Positions 54,173 through 63,712 of a stretch of 64,000 bases of DNA are shown in pieces. The translations under genes and the position numbers were made by a program. The notes beneath the pieces were generated by a model. The model made no database searches. It was not told the origin of the DNA and worked only from the letters and a program-made list of their open reading frames with translations. The stretch is from Lachnospiraceae bacterium (GTDB lineage: Bacteria; Bacillota; Clostridia; Lachnospirales; Lachnospiraceae), in NCBI GenBank assembly GCA_022794265.1, contig JAAWEK010000003.1, positions 310,001 to 374,000 on the forward strand. The letters run 5' to 3'. Every line of letters begins with the position of its first letter. The stretch's first letter is position 1.

Positions 54173-54240
54173 GCAACATATGTTCAACTATACTGTTTGA
54201 CAAATTCAACGATAAAGTACTTATGACTATTCATATTAAA

Positions 54241-55071
54241 TCATTCCATACTATATTCATTATATATCTTTATCTCAACTCTTCTGTTCTGTGCTCTGCC
54301 TTCAGCAGTATCATTGCTTGCGATTGGATCATTTTCACCTCTTCCGGAAGCCTTCATCTTAGCCATATCCAGCCCTTTATTTGAAACCAGATATGTCATT
54401 ACCGATTTTGCTCTTCCGGTAGATAAATCCCAGTTGTCATCATATTTCGGATGTCCATATAAAGGCACATTATCGGTAAATCCGATTATCTCTACCATAT
54501 TCGACTGATAATTCCGAAGGATATCCCCAACCTTATCAATGAGAGGCCGGGATCCCGGAATAATCTCTACTTCCGCCGAATCAAATAAAAGTGCGCCATT
54601 TAGCGTAATCAGCACATACTGGGAATTAAATGTAATATCAATCTGATCGGATATCTGATACTGATTTGCCTGTGATTCAATATATTCTGCCATTTCCTCT
54701 GAAGCTTCCAAACCTTTGTTTTTTATAACTTCCATCAGTTGGTCGCCGTCATAGTTATATATATCCTCATTAATAGACGGAGCTGTTCCTTCATCATTCA
54801 GACCCAGATTCTGGTAAAAATCATCCAGTTCATTTAAATCATCCACGCCGGAAGAAATCAGTGTCCCCTCCAAAACAGAAGCCGAACCGCCTTCCATAAT
54901 TCCAAAACTTGCAGAAAGAGAAGCTACCAGTTCTTCAAACTTATCTTCATCAATGGTTGACATGGCAAACAACAAAACAAAGAAACAAAGCAGCAGATTC
55001 ATTAAATCACTAAAAGTTGCCATCCATGCCGGCGAACCGGCTGCCGGCGGATCCTCTCTCCTTCTAGCCAC
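54241..55071 (-). CDS. motB: Flagellar motor stator protein MotB
   Basis: 276 residues. The single helix carries Asp22 (ATFSDLMNLLLCFF), essential for ion flow. A plug/linker follows, then an OmpA-like peptidoglycan-binding domain (IIGFTDNVP, LSTGRAKSVMTYL, GRGENDPIASN). GTG start at 55071 with GGAGG nine bases upstream, just after the motA stop. Confidence 0.95.
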   Translation of the reverse strand: MARRREDPPAAGSPAWMATFSDLMNLLLCFFVLLFAMSTIDEDKFEELVASLSASFGIMEGGSASVLEGTLISSGVDDLNELDDFYQNLGLNDEGTAPSINEDIYNYDGDQLMEVIKNKGLEASEEMAEYIESQANQYQISDQIDITFNSQYVLITLNGALLFDSAEVEIIPGSRPLIDKVGDILRNYQSNMVEIIGFTDNVPLYGHPKYDDNWDLSTGRAKSVMTYLVSNKGLDMAKMKASGRGENDPIASNDTAEGRAQNRRVEIKIYNEYSME

Positions 55072-55073
55072 TC

Positions 55074-55871
55074 CTACTCACCTCCAGCTTCATCACCCTT
55101 GTTCAGGGCTTCTCTTTGTTCTGGTGACAGGAATGATTTCAGTTTTTCTTCAATTACACGAGGATTCTCTCCTGCCTGAATCGAAAGAAGGCCTTCAATC
55201 ATAACTTCTTTCATCATAATCTCCATATCATTGTTATATTTTAATTTTCCTGCAATTGGAGTTGCAATCCAGTTTGCCAGTATGGAGCCATATAATGTAG
55301 TTATCAACGCCGTTGACATATTCGGTCCTACGCTTGAAATATCACTTAAGTTTTTAAGCATGTTAATCAAACCAATCAGAGTACCAATCATACCCCATGC
55401 AGGACCCATAGACGCCAATGTTTCATAAAAAGCAACTACTTTTTTATGACGGCTCTCTATGCATATCATCTCTGTTTCCATAATGGATTTTACCAGTTCG
55501 GGATCCGTACCATCCACAATCAGTAAAATTCCCTTTTTCATAAACTCGTCTTCCAGATTATTCGCAGCCTCTTCCAGTGCCAGCAGACCCTCTTTTCTCG
55601 CAATATTTGATAACTCGATAATCTTTTCAATAGTCTCCGCATCATTATTCACTGGTGCTTTCACTGCTATTGTAAACGCCTTGAGGGAGTTCAGATAATC
55701 CTTTATGGAATAAAAGATTAAAACACAGCTAAAGGAACCGCCAAATGTAATAAGTGCAGATGGCGCATGCAGAAAGTTACCAAGCGCCGCAAATCCCTCA
55801 TCACCTGAAACAATACCAAATACAACCATGACAAGACATGCAGCCAGTCCAATCAGGGACGCTAAATCCAT
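55074..55871 (-). CDS. motA: Flagellar motor stator protein MotA
   Basis: 265 residues with four membrane helices and a cytosolic loop (GLLALEEAANNLEDEFMKKG). The conserved MGPAWGMIGTLIGLINMLKNL and ALITTLYGSILANWIATPIAGKL segments near the third and fourth helices are seen. Forms the stator with MotB. AGGTG precedes the ATG. Confidence 0.96.
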   Translation of the reverse strand: MDLASLIGLAACLVMVVFGIVSGDEGFAALGNFLHAPSALITFGGSFSCVLIFYSIKDYLNSLKAFTIAVKAPVNNDAETIEKIIELSNIARKEGLLALEEAANNLEDEFMKKGILLIVDGTDPELVKSIMETEMICIESRHKKVVAFYETLASMGPAWGMIGTLIGLINMLKNLSDISSVGPNMSTALITTLYGSILANWIATPIAGKLKYNNDMEIMMKEVMIEGLLSIQAGENPRVIEEKLKSFLSPEQREALNKGDEAGGE

Positions 55872-56012
55872 TTATTTTCACCTGCCTATATGTATTTTGT
55901 GAAAACCGTAATGCAATAATCACAATAATTTCACGTAATATTTTACCACAGTTTTCTTAAATCGCCAACGCTTTTATTGAATTTTTTTAATTCGACTTCT
56001 TTATTAAGTAAA

Positions 56013-56204
56013 TTACATATTTTTTCCATATATAGTCTGTTTATATAATATTATCTTTTCCTTTATTTCTTCTGCGCTTTCCCTGACAACAATCTTCGTT
56101 CCAGTCGTAAACGTAATAACAGTATCCGGTGTTTCTTCAATAAATTCTATTAAATCACAATTTACAGTTAAAATTTTATCATTCAGCCTTGTGACATCTA
56201 TCAC
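56013..56204 (-). CDS. flbD: FlbD/SwrD family motility protein
   Basis: 63-residue protein (VIDVTRLNDKILTVNCDLIEFIE...TGTKIVVRES), full FlbD/SwrD family length. In Bacillus SwrD raises flagellar torque. I choose GTG at 56204 because it matches the family start VIxVTRLN and has AAGGGA nine bases upstream; an ATG six codons earlier is possible. Between flgE and motA as in Bacillus and clostridia. Confidence 0.88.
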   Translation of the reverse strand: MIDVTRLNDKILTVNCDLIEFIEETPDTVITFTTGTKIVVRESAEEIKEKIILYKQTIYGKNM

Positions 56205-56236
56205 GGTTTCACATCCCTTCATTTCCTGTCGTAAAA

Positions 56237-56278
56237 CAAAAAATCATATAAATAGGGGATGCCTTATCCGGCATCCCC
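56237..56278 (-). terminator. Intra-operon hairpin/terminator after flgE
   Basis: Perfect 9-bp arms GGGGATGCC (56255-56263) and GGCATCCCC (56270-56278) with a 6-base loop; on the minus strand followed by TATTTATATGATTTTTTG. The T run is interrupted, so termination may be partial, lowering expression downstream of the abundant hook protein. Confidence 0.65.
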
Positions 56279-56285
56279 CCTTATA

Positions 56286-57569
56286 TTATCTCTTAAGGCT
56301 TAATAATTCCTCTATCATTGAATCTGATGTTGTAATTATTCTGGAATTCGCCTGAAAACCTCTCTGGGTTACTATCATATCTGTAAACTCCGAAGCAAGG
56401 TCAACATTTGACATTTCAAGAACACCTGGTGAGATGGATCCTCCGGTTGCTGCTATTTCCTCGCCAATTCCGTTAAATGCGCCAGAGTTCAGAGTTGCAG
56501 CATACATATTTTCTCCAACCTTCTCAAGACCAGACGGATTCACAAAAGTAGTAACAGCCACCTGACCGATAACTTCATTGTCGCCGTTATCATAAGCCGC
56601 CACAATATTTCCATCCGGGTCAACACCCACACTAATCATGGTACCGACTTTTTTACCAGCTCCATTATCATCATAATCACCTTTTTTTGAATCAATGGTT
56701 GTTTCTGTTCCGTATTTAGTTACCTTGCTGAAATCAACAGTAATCGGATCTACCGTAAATGAATCCCTGCCGGTTATGGATAAATTCATAACTGTTGTAT
56801 TCAGCTTTCCAGTTGACGGATCAAACTGCAGGTTACCGTTTAATGTAGCCGTTAATTCCGGCACCAGCTGGGTTCCGGAGTATACACCATTTGCCGTTAC
56901 CGTATAATTATCTAAATCATTCTGGGTAATCTGTACCTGAACACCATACTGATATCCAAGATTGTCATATACATATATATATCTTGTTATCGGATTACCT
57001 GCTGCAAAACTGGAATCTTCCTGATTGATATTGCCAGAAAAACTGGTAGCCGATGTTGCTTCCGGATCCGTGTTGGTATACTGCGGACCATATACGGAAA
57101 TCGGTCTCAACTGATCTTTCTGTAATGGCGCACCTGGTTTTTCCGCCACATATCCCATAACATAAGCCCCTGTTTCTGTTACAAGGTCTCCCGCTTCATC
57201 GGTTCTGAAATTTCCTGCTTTTGTAAAGTATGTTTCTCCTTTACTTTCAACAATGAAAAACGCTTCTCCGTTAATTTTCAAATCAAATGGACGGTTTGTT
57301 GTCTGGTTTCCGCCCTCTGTGGTTATATCCACGTCAATGGAACTTAAAGCAGCCCCAAGACCAATCTGCTTTGCATTACGTCCACCGGTTCCGGTATCCC
57401 CATCCGGTCCGGAAGCAGACTGTGTTTTCTGATAAAACAATTCACTGAATGTTGCTCTTGAAGCCTTAAAACCTACAGTATTTACATTAGCAATATTATT
57501 ACCAATAACGTCCATCTTTGTCTGATGAACTCTTAATCCGGACACACCGGAATACATTGATCTCATCAT
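56286..57569 (-). CDS. flgE: Flagellar hook protein FlgE
   Basis: 427-residue axial protein. N-terminal MYSGVSGLRVHQTKMDVIGN and IANVNTVGFKASR, and C-terminal NVDLASEFTDMIVTQRGFQAN form the coiled-coil D0 ends; the middle domain (about 100-370) is variable. GGAGGT precedes the ATG pair. The hook length would be set by FliK upstream in the operon. Confidence 0.95.
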   Translation of the reverse strand: MMRSMYSGVSGLRVHQTKMDVIGNNIANVNTVGFKASRATFSELFYQKTQSASGPDGDTGTGGRNAKQIGLGAALSSIDVDITTEGGNQTTNRPFDLKINGEAFFIVESKGETYFTKAGNFRTDEAGDLVTETGAYVMGYVAEKPGAPLQKDQLRPISVYGPQYTNTDPEATSATSFSGNINQEDSSFAAGNPITRYIYVYDNLGYQYGVQVQITQNDLDNYTVTANGVYSGTQLVPELTATLNGNLQFDPSTGKLNTTVMNLSITGRDSFTVDPITVDFSKVTKYGTETTIDSKKGDYDDNGAGKKVGTMISVGVDPDGNIVAAYDNGDNEVIGQVAVTTFVNPSGLEKVGENMYAATLNSGAFNGIGEEIAATGGSISPGVLEMSNVDLASEFTDMIVTQRGFQANSRIITTSDSMIEELLSLKR

Positions 57570-57649
57570 AATAAATTGACCTCCATTTTATCCTGCCGCC
57601 ATCGTTTCTTCTATCAGTCCGAAACGTCAACCTCCTTGTAAGGTCCGGT

Positions 57650-58027
57650 CTATATAATAACGGCGCCATCAATATTTGTAAATATATTCTCTTTTTGTTC
57701 TGTCTGATCCATAGCCGTAATTACCGTACTATTTGTAACATTTACGATAAATGCCATATTATCCATAATCATTAACGACTCTTTTATCCCTTTTTTACTG
57801 GCCTTCTGAGTCCCTTCTTCCAGCCTTTGAATCTGAGAATCCGTCAGATTAATATTCCGCATGGCAAGCCTCTCACCTGCGTGTTTGGAAAATCTCAGTT
57901 TTTCTGACTTTTCCTTAAAAACTTCCTCAAAAGTCTTTCCATTTTTCTGGACCGACACGGCTTTCGGATTACTTAAATATGTCTGGGTAACCTGTTCTAT
58001 GGAAGAAAAATTCCCATTTATCTTCAT
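57650..58027 (-). CDS. TIGR02530-type flagellar operon protein
   Basis: 125 residues with the family core FSKHAGERLAMRNINLTDSQIQRLEEG (about 46-72) and FIVNVTNSTVITAMD. It lies between flgD and flgE, where this family is always found; a hook-assembly or regulatory role is likely but not proven. Confidence 0.9.
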   Translation of the reverse strand: MKINGNFSSIEQVTQTYLSNPKAVSVQKNGKTFEEVFKEKSEKLRFSKHAGERLAMRNINLTDSQIQRLEEGTQKASKKGIKESLMIMDNMAFIVNVTNSTVITAMDQTEQKENIFTNIDGAVII

Positions 58028-58041
58028 AAGCCCATCCCCTT

Positions 58042-58599
58042 TTAAAGCTTTTCTTCAGAATCTTTATCCGGTTCTTTTCCGTCTTCGTCTTCTGGTTTAT
58101 CGTTTTCCGATCCGTCTCCCGGTTTATTTGTTTCGGAACCATCTCCCGGTTTCTGGCCCAAAATACTATCCAGATATTTATCATCCAATACGGTGTCCAG
58201 ATCTTCAATAGAATATAATTCTTCATTAATTGCCAGATACGCTTTTCCATCCTTCATTTCCACATACTGTACATAACCGGCAACCGTATTTGTCACTTCA
58301 CCTTTGGATAATCCAACAGAAATAATAACATTTTTACCTACAAGTCCGTATGCATTCTGGTTTTGCATGGAAACATTCAGATTCTGCATCTGTTCCAATG
58401 CCGAAAATTGTGCAAGCTGCGCAATAAATTCTGTATCACTGGATGGATTTAACGGGTCCTGATTCTGCATCTGGGTGACAAGAAGCTGTAAAAACGCATC
58501 TTTCCCCAATTCGCTGCTTCCCCTTTTTGTCTCACTGGTATGAGTGGGCGTACTCTCTGATACAAGCTGACCATCTTTAATATATGCTACTGGTGGCAT
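58042..58599 (-). CDS. flgD: Flagellar hook-capping protein FlgD
   Basis: 185 residues. The N-terminal LGKDAFLQLLVTQMQNQDPLNP and FIAQLAQFSALEQMQNL segments are the FlgD scaffold signature. Only the N-terminal core and a short beta domain (~100-150) are present; the usual longer beta-sandwich is replaced by an acidic Pro/Gly/Asp tail with KPGDGSE-type repeats. Needed for hook polymerisation. Confidence 0.92.
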   Translation of the reverse strand: MPPVAYIKDGQLVSESTPTHTSETKRGSSELGKDAFLQLLVTQMQNQDPLNPSSDTEFIAQLAQFSALEQMQNLNVSMQNQNAYGLVGKNVIISVGLSKGEVTNTVAGYVQYVEMKDGKAYLAINEELYSIEDLDTVLDDKYLDSILGQKPGDGSETNKPGDGSENDKPEDEDGKEPDKDSEEKL

Positions 58600-58620
58600 A
58601 TGCCCTCCTTTCCGGAATTC

Positions 58621-60105
58621 CTAAGCCAGATAACTGACCGTGGCTCCTATCTGTTCCATAACGGTTTCTTCATCTGTCTGTTCCTCAGACATTTCACCGT
58701 TTATCTCTGCCAGTTCCTTGGCAGAAATCGTTCTTTTGCTTTTGGATTCTTTCTGTTCTCCTGCGCTGTCACCGCCTTTTTCAAGATTTTCTTCAAAACC
58801 GTGACTGGCAATCGTAACTTCTATGGCCTCCACTTTGATTCCCTGATGATTCAGATTATCTTTTAAAAGATTTAACTGACTCTCAATTGCTTCTTTGGCA
58901 ACTTCATTCTGCGCCGCAATCTGTGCAGTGATATGACCGGCTTTTGTAACAATTGAAATTGTAACTTTCCCCAAATGTTCCGGCTCTAACTGCATTTCCA
59001 AAGAAGTCATATCCGGCTTTGCATACATACGGATATCATCAAGAATCTGATTTACAATTCTGCCTGCAGCAGACTCTCCAGTATCCTCTGGTAAAGACTC
59101 TGATACAATGTTTTTAATTTCTTCCAGCATATCGGACATCATAACAACACCGTTTCTTGGAAGATCCGTATCTGCATTATTACCAGATTCCTTTTTTTCT
59201 CCATTTAAAGCACTGTCCGGATTCTGATTTGTCTGTTCCGTCATCCTGTTATCCCTGACAAAAACTTCATCGTCTGGTTTAAGACTTCCTGTTTCTTCCT
59301 GCTTTGAATCCAAAGATTCCTTAACATCAGATGAAAGCACTGCATTCTGTTTCATCTCCGGTTCTTCCACATCTGGCAATTCCGATGGGAGAATATTCTC
59401 TTCCATGGACTGTTGCAGTTCCGGTTTCGAAAGCTCCTGTAAAACCGGTGCCTCCTCAAAGCGTAACGGAACTGTTTCCGGACGCATGTGAAACTCATCC
59501 GTAAATTGATTCTTCAAATCATTGACTTCAGAAACAAGATTTTTAATCATAGACGAGAGATTTGGGTCTGTCAGCAGTTCCATAACATTATCTTTTCCCA
59601 TCAATCCTGTGATTAGATCATTTAAACGTTCACTGCTCAGAAGATCTGTATCCTCCAATCCCAAATCCTGCATCAGGCCTGCGATTTCCTCCGGAGTTTT
59701 TCCGGTAAAATCCACAATTACCTGAAGAATATCAGCAAATAAAACATTCATTGCCTGAATGATTTCTTCCGGAATTTCCGGCTCTTCTTCCGTTTGGGTA
59801 ACAGATTCCGTTATTTCCGTCGTACCGGAGATACTATCGTTCTCTGACCCCTGGGTTAAATCGCTTTTTTCTGTTGATTCCAAAGTATTATATTCTTTGG
59901 AACTGGCGTCTTCTGTCACAGAATCAAGATTTTCTTTTCTTCCGTTATCCGAAGACTGTTCCACCCGGGAATCTATATGTTCCAAAGATTCCGTCTTTAA
60001 AAACGAATCAAAATCCTGACTGGAAGAAGATTTGCTTTTGGCTGAAACTTTTGCATTTAATCCTGCCGTCAATCCATTGGCAGAAGCAATGCCTGAACTT
60101 ACCAT
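58621..60105 (-). CDS. fliK: Flagellar hook-length control protein FliK
   Basis: 494 residues. A long polar Ser/Glu-rich region (1-370) acts as the molecular ruler. A C-terminal conserved domain (LEMQLEPEHLGKVTISIVTKAG, LNLLKDNLNHQGI) interacts with FlhB. A short acidic tail ends VSYLA. Preceded by a palindrome-rich 68-base gap. Confidence 0.92.
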   Translation of the reverse strand: MVSSGIASANGLTAGLNAKVSAKSKSSSSQDFDSFLKTESLEHIDSRVEQSSDNGRKENLDSVTEDASSKEYNTLESTEKSDLTQGSENDSISGTTEITESVTQTEEEPEIPEEIIQAMNVLFADILQVIVDFTGKTPEEIAGLMQDLGLEDTDLLSSERLNDLITGLMGKDNVMELLTDPNLSSMIKNLVSEVNDLKNQFTDEFHMRPETVPLRFEEAPVLQELSKPELQQSMEENILPSELPDVEEPEMKQNAVLSSDVKESLDSKQEETGSLKPDDEVFVRDNRMTEQTNQNPDSALNGEKKESGNNADTDLPRNGVVMMSDMLEEIKNIVSESLPEDTGESAAGRIVNQILDDIRMYAKPDMTSLEMQLEPEHLGKVTISIVTKAGHITAQIAAQNEVAKEAIESQLNLLKDNLNHQGIKVEAIEVTIASHGFEENLEKGGDSAGEQKESKSKRTISAKELAEINGEMSEEQTDEETVMEQIGATVSYLA

Positions 60106-60151
60106 GTCCTTTCCTCCTTTCTGTTTTTATTCTATATCATCAAAAGATGAC

Positions 60152-60165
60152 GCCGTTTAAACGGC
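60152..60165. repeat. Perfect 14-bp palindrome between MotE-like gene and fliK
   Basis: GCCGTTTAAACGGC at 60152-60165. Downstream on the minus strand TCATCTTTTGATGA forms a second small hairpin. No T run follows the first, so a simple terminator is unlikely; it may be an RNA processing or protein-binding site. Confidence 0.5.
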
Positions 60166-60173
60166 TAACGCCT

Positions 60174-60950
60174 TTACGGCATTAATAGCTTTGTTATTTT
60201 TGCGGCCAGAACGGAATCCAAATCACCAATTGCTGAAACAATTGCTCCACTCTTTTCCGCCGGCATTGAATTTAACAATGCCACAACAATATCCAAATCA
60301 CCGGTCATCTCAACAAATATCTGTGCTGCTTTTGCCGGTTTCATTGAGCTGTAATTTTTTGCTCTCTCCTCAATTTCCTTACTGTAAGCATATTTTTCAA
60401 TTGCACGCAGATAAAGCAAATCCGCATTTTCTTTATCAATACTCTGATAATACTCTATGTAATTTTCCACATCGATTGCTTTCTCTCCAAATACAACTTC
60501 CTCATAAAACTTTGCTCTCTGCTCTTCAAACGCTTTCTGCTGTTCCTCAAACTGTTTCAGTCTGTTAACTTCTGCCTGAAGATCACTAATCTGTGTATCC
60601 TTGTTATTTTCCGTTTCCTGATAACCTGCAAGTTCCTGCTCCAATTCCTTGATATAAGATGCTGCTTCTGCAAGACTCTTATACGGAATTTCTTCACTGA
60701 CATCTTCATCCGATACCTCCGGCAATATTTTATTTATCACCGGTACATCTTTTAATACCGGAGCCAGTACCTTGCTTCCGAAACCGCCTACATCCAGCTT
60801 GATTAACACAATGAAAATGCCAAGCCAGATCAATATGATTAAAGCTATGATTATGGCTGATAATGCCTTGTTTTCTTTTCTGGGTTCCATATCCAGTTCT
60901 TCATTTAATATGTCCAGATTATCCTCTGTTTTTTTATTTTTTCCTGCCAT
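60174..60950 (-). CDS. MotE/YlxF-like protein with MgtE-N-like domain
   Basis: 258 residues. One membrane helix (residues ~32-52, AIIIALIILIWLGIFIVLIK), a coiled coil (~105-150, YIKELEQELAGYQ / EVNRLKQFEEQQ) and a C-terminal MgtE-N-like helical domain (YSSMKPAKAAQIFVEMTGDL, LNSMPAEKSGAIVSAI) typical of MotE/YlxF proteins between fliJ and fliK. Start uncertain: ATGs at 60950 and 60962 are both plausible, and the ORF extends to 61025. In other bacteria MotE chaperones stator assembly. Confidence 0.8.
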   Translation of the reverse strand: MAGKNKKTEDNLDILNEELDMEPRKENKALSAIIIALIILIWLGIFIVLIKLDVGGFGSKVLAPVLKDVPVINKILPEVSDEDVSEEIPYKSLAEAASYIKELEQELAGYQETENNKDTQISDLQAEVNRLKQFEEQQKAFEEQRAKFYEEVVFGEKAIDVENYIEYYQSIDKENADLLYLRAIEKYAYSKEIEERAKNYSSMKPAKAAQIFVEMTGDLDIVVALLNSMPAEKSGAIVSAIGDLDSVLAAKITKLLMP

Positions 60951-61099
60951 CCTGATACCCATGCATATTACAGGTCTGTCTGCAATACTGCCCAAAATAG
61001 TTGAAAGAATGAGCAGCATGCACAATCCTTTCTAACATTAATTTCTTCCAACCATTTCAACTGCCGCCTCACGCAGCAGACAATTAACAAAAAATACAA

Positions 61100-61543
61100 T
61101 TAATCTGATTTATTGAATTTAAAACTGACCAGTTCATCCACTTCCTTCTTTTCCGTGTCTTCCAGTTCTTTTTTAAATTCTTCAAACGCTTTTTCCTTTA
61201 ACTTCTCATGCGTTTTCCTGTCAACCATGACTTCATTTAACTTTATTCTTGCCAGCTCCAGATTACGCTGTGCCTTTTTTACTTCATTTTTCTGCTTGTC
61301 AATCTGCAATTTTTTGATTTCAATTGCTTCATTACACCATTTCAGTTCCTGAACATCCAGTATGCTGTTACTCAATTCACGAATTCTATCCTCATATGTA
61401 TGAATATCGTCAAACAGCAGCTTTAGCTTAAGTTCTTCCCGGCGCAGCGCTTCGCTTGCAGCCGCATATACGGTTTTTGCCTGAGTTTCCAATTTATACT
61501 TGATATCAAGAATATTCTGCATTCGATATACAAATTTAGCCAC
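61100..61543 (-). CDS. fliJ: Flagellar export chaperone FliJ
   Basis: 147-residue almost continuous coiled coil (FVYRMQNILDIKYKLETQAK at the start). FliJ is the central stalk of the FliI ATPase ring. I start at GTG 61543 by fit to the family; GGCGGTG is six bases upstream. The ORF itself extends 15 bases more to a TTG. Confidence 0.9.
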   Translation of the reverse strand: MAKFVYRMQNILDIKYKLETQAKTVYAAASEALRREELKLKLLFDDIHTYEDRIRELSNSILDVQELKWCNEAIEIKKLQIDKQKNEVKKAQRNLELARIKLNEVMVDRKTHEKLKEKAFEEFKKELEDTEKKEVDELVSFKFNKSD

Positions 61544-61562
61544 CAAAATCACCGCCAATCAG

Positions 61563-62885
61563 TTAAGCCTGTGAATCCTGAAATATGCGTTCAAGCATAT
61601 TAACTATTTCATCAAATCCAAACTTTTCATCCGTTCCCTGGCATAAGAATTCATTTACCTCATCTATTTTCGAAATGGCATAATCAATATTCTTATTGGA
61701 ACCGTTTTTATAGGCACCTATATTAATTAAATCTTCTGCTTCATTATAAGTTGCCAGTACATTTTTTAATTTTCCGGCTGCCCGCTTATGCTCTCTGGAC
61801 GCTATGGAACTCATAACACGAGAGATACTCTGTAAAATATCAATGGCCGGATAATGATTTTTATGTCCCAGTTTTCTGGATAATATAATATGTCCGTCCA
61901 GAATTCCTCTGGCGGTATCAGTAATCGGCTCATTAAAGTCATCACCGTCCACCAGTACGGTATACAGTCCCGTAATGGATCCATTACCCGAATTACCTGC
62001 CCGCTCCAAAAGTTTCGGCATCTCACTGTACACACTTGGAGGATAACCCCTGGTCACAGGAGGCTCTCCGGAAGCAAGACCAATTTCCCGCTGTGCCATG
62101 GAAAATCTGGTCAGAGAATCCATCATAAGCAGCACATCTTTTCCTTTATCCCTGTAGTACTCTGCAATGGCAGTTGCCGTTTTTGCCGCTTTATTTCGTA
62201 TCAGGGCAGGTTTATCCGAAGTAGCTACCACAACGATACTACGCTTCATACCCTCTTCACCAAGGTCTCTCTCGATAAATTCCCGAACCTCTCTGCCCCG
62301 CTCGCCAATCAGTGCAATTACATTGATATCCGCCTTAGTATTTCTGGCAAACATGCCCAGCAACGTACTTTTTCCGACGCCGCTTCCAGCAAAGATTCCA
62401 ATTCTCTGTCCTTTACCTACCGTTATCAGTCCATCCACAGCTTTTACACCAAGCGGCAGAACCTCGCTAATAATATTTCTTGACATTGGATCCGGCGGTT
62501 TTGCCTCCACGGAATACTGGTTATTGGATATAAGTTCCTCACCGTCAATCGGATACCCCAGGCCATCCAACGTCTTTCCCAGCAGTTCGTCTCCTACCCG
62601 GACTTTTAACGGCTTTCCGGTATTTTCAACAATACTTCCCGGACCTATACCATCAATACTGTCAAAGGGCATAAGCAACACTCTTTTGTCTTTGAATCCC
62701 ACAACTTCCGATTTTACATAAAAATCAGGATTATCCCTGGAAACAATATTACATACATCGCCCAGATTTGCATCCGGTCCTACAGATTCAATAGTAAGTC
62801 CTACTATTTTTACAACCTTGCCAAGTTTTTTAACATATGTTTTTTCAACTAGTTTTAAATATTTTTTTACATCAATATCCTGCAT
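61563..62885 (-). CDS. fliI: Flagellar export ATPase FliI
   Basis: 440-residue F1-beta-like ATPase. Walker A GSGVGKST at 167-174, VIALIGERGREVREFIE, LLMMDSLTRFSMAQREIGLASGE and RGYPPSV are seen. Energises unfolding and delivery of export substrates. AGGAG is five bases from the ATG. Confidence 0.97.
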   Translation of the reverse strand: MQDIDVKKYLKLVEKTYVKKLGKVVKIVGLTIESVGPDANLGDVCNIVSRDNPDFYVKSEVVGFKDKRVLLMPFDSIDGIGPGSIVENTGKPLKVRVGDELLGKTLDGLGYPIDGEELISNNQYSVEAKPPDPMSRNIISEVLPLGVKAVDGLITVGKGQRIGIFAGSGVGKSTLLGMFARNTKADINVIALIGERGREVREFIERDLGEEGMKRSIVVVATSDKPALIRNKAAKTATAIAEYYRDKGKDVLLMMDSLTRFSMAQREIGLASGEPPVTRGYPPSVYSEMPKLLERAGNSGNGSITGLYTVLVDGDDFNEPITDTARGILDGHIILSRKLGHKNHYPAIDILQSISRVMSSIASREHKRAAGKLKNVLATYNEAEDLINIGAYKNGSNKNIDYAISKIDEVNEFLCQGTDEKFGFDEIVNMLERIFQDSQA

Positions 62886-62899
62886 ATATACTCCTAAGC

Positions 62900-63712
62900 C
62901 TAATCATTCACAAGGCATGACATTACTTTTATTGCACTGATCAGATTATCCAGCTGTATATCCAAACTACAGTCATAGATTCCGCTGTCACTTTCAATCA
63001 TGCACTGACCTTTTCGAAATGTAGGATCTTCCACTATTTCAATCTGTACCTGTTTTGATACAACACCTGTAATTCTCTCCCGGTTATCCAGCATAAATTT
63101 ATAATCTGCATTAGAAACCCGGATTAAAAATTCTTTACTAATTTCAGTTTTGCTTAATACATCATTTACAAGCTGCAATACCAGATCTTTTTTATCTTCC
63201 GTCAATACATGGGTAACTCTTTCAAATACAGTCAGTATAGTATCTACCAGCATCGGCTCAATCTGCTGAATACGGTCATTATATTCAATCTCCATCTGAA
63301 TCCGCTCGTCTTCAATATCTTTTTTCAGACCCAGCAATTCTACTTCCGCCTGTTTTTTTCCTTCTATATAACCTTCCTGTTTACCGACTGATGCGCTGTC
63401 TGACCGTATCATATCTGCTTCTTGTTTTGCCCTCTCAATAATCGCTTTTGCATCCTCATTTGCCATAGCGATAATATCTTCTGCCTGCTTCTGCAGTTCC
63501 TGCTGGGAAACTGCTTCTTCTTCAGACAAAAGATGCTCTACAGATTCGGCATTTATGCCTTCTACAAATTCACACTCCGGAGTATTCTGGTGTTCCTTGG
63601 CTATCGCTTCCTGAATTTTAAGTATTTTTTCAGAAATCATTTCATTATAATCAATCACTTTTTTTTCATTATTACCACAGATAATAGTACTGGATTTAAG
63701 TAAATTAGACAA
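62900..63712 (-). CDS. fliH: Flagellar export ATPase regulator FliH
   Basis: 270 residues. Central coiled coil with Ala/Glu/Lys-rich segment (IIAMANEDAKAIIERAKQEAD), then a V/A-ATPase subunit-E-like domain (VERVTHVLTEDKKDLVLQLVN, FLIRVSNADYKFML) and a FliI-binding tail. Start is TTG at 63712, nine bases from GGAGGTG. It overlaps the fliG stop by 8 bases. Confidence 0.93.
   Translation of the reverse strand: MSNLLKSSTIICGNNEKKVIDYNEMISEKILKIQEAIAKEHQNTPECEFVEGINAESVEHLLSEEEAVSQQELQKQAEDIIAMANEDAKAIIERAKQEADMIRSDSASVGKQEGYIEGKKQAEVELLGLKKDIEDERIQMEIEYNDRIQQIEPMLVDTILTVFERVTHVLTEDKKDLVLQLVNDVLSKTEISKEFLIRVSNADYKFMLDNRERITGVVSKQVQIEIVEDPTFRKGQCMIESDSGIYDCSLDIQLDNLISAIKVMSCLVND

Noticed and set aside
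55872-56012. Sigma-28 promoter between flbD and motA
   Set aside because: I looked for TAAA-N15-GCCGATAA-like boxes on the minus strand and saw none; the gap is simply AT-rich.
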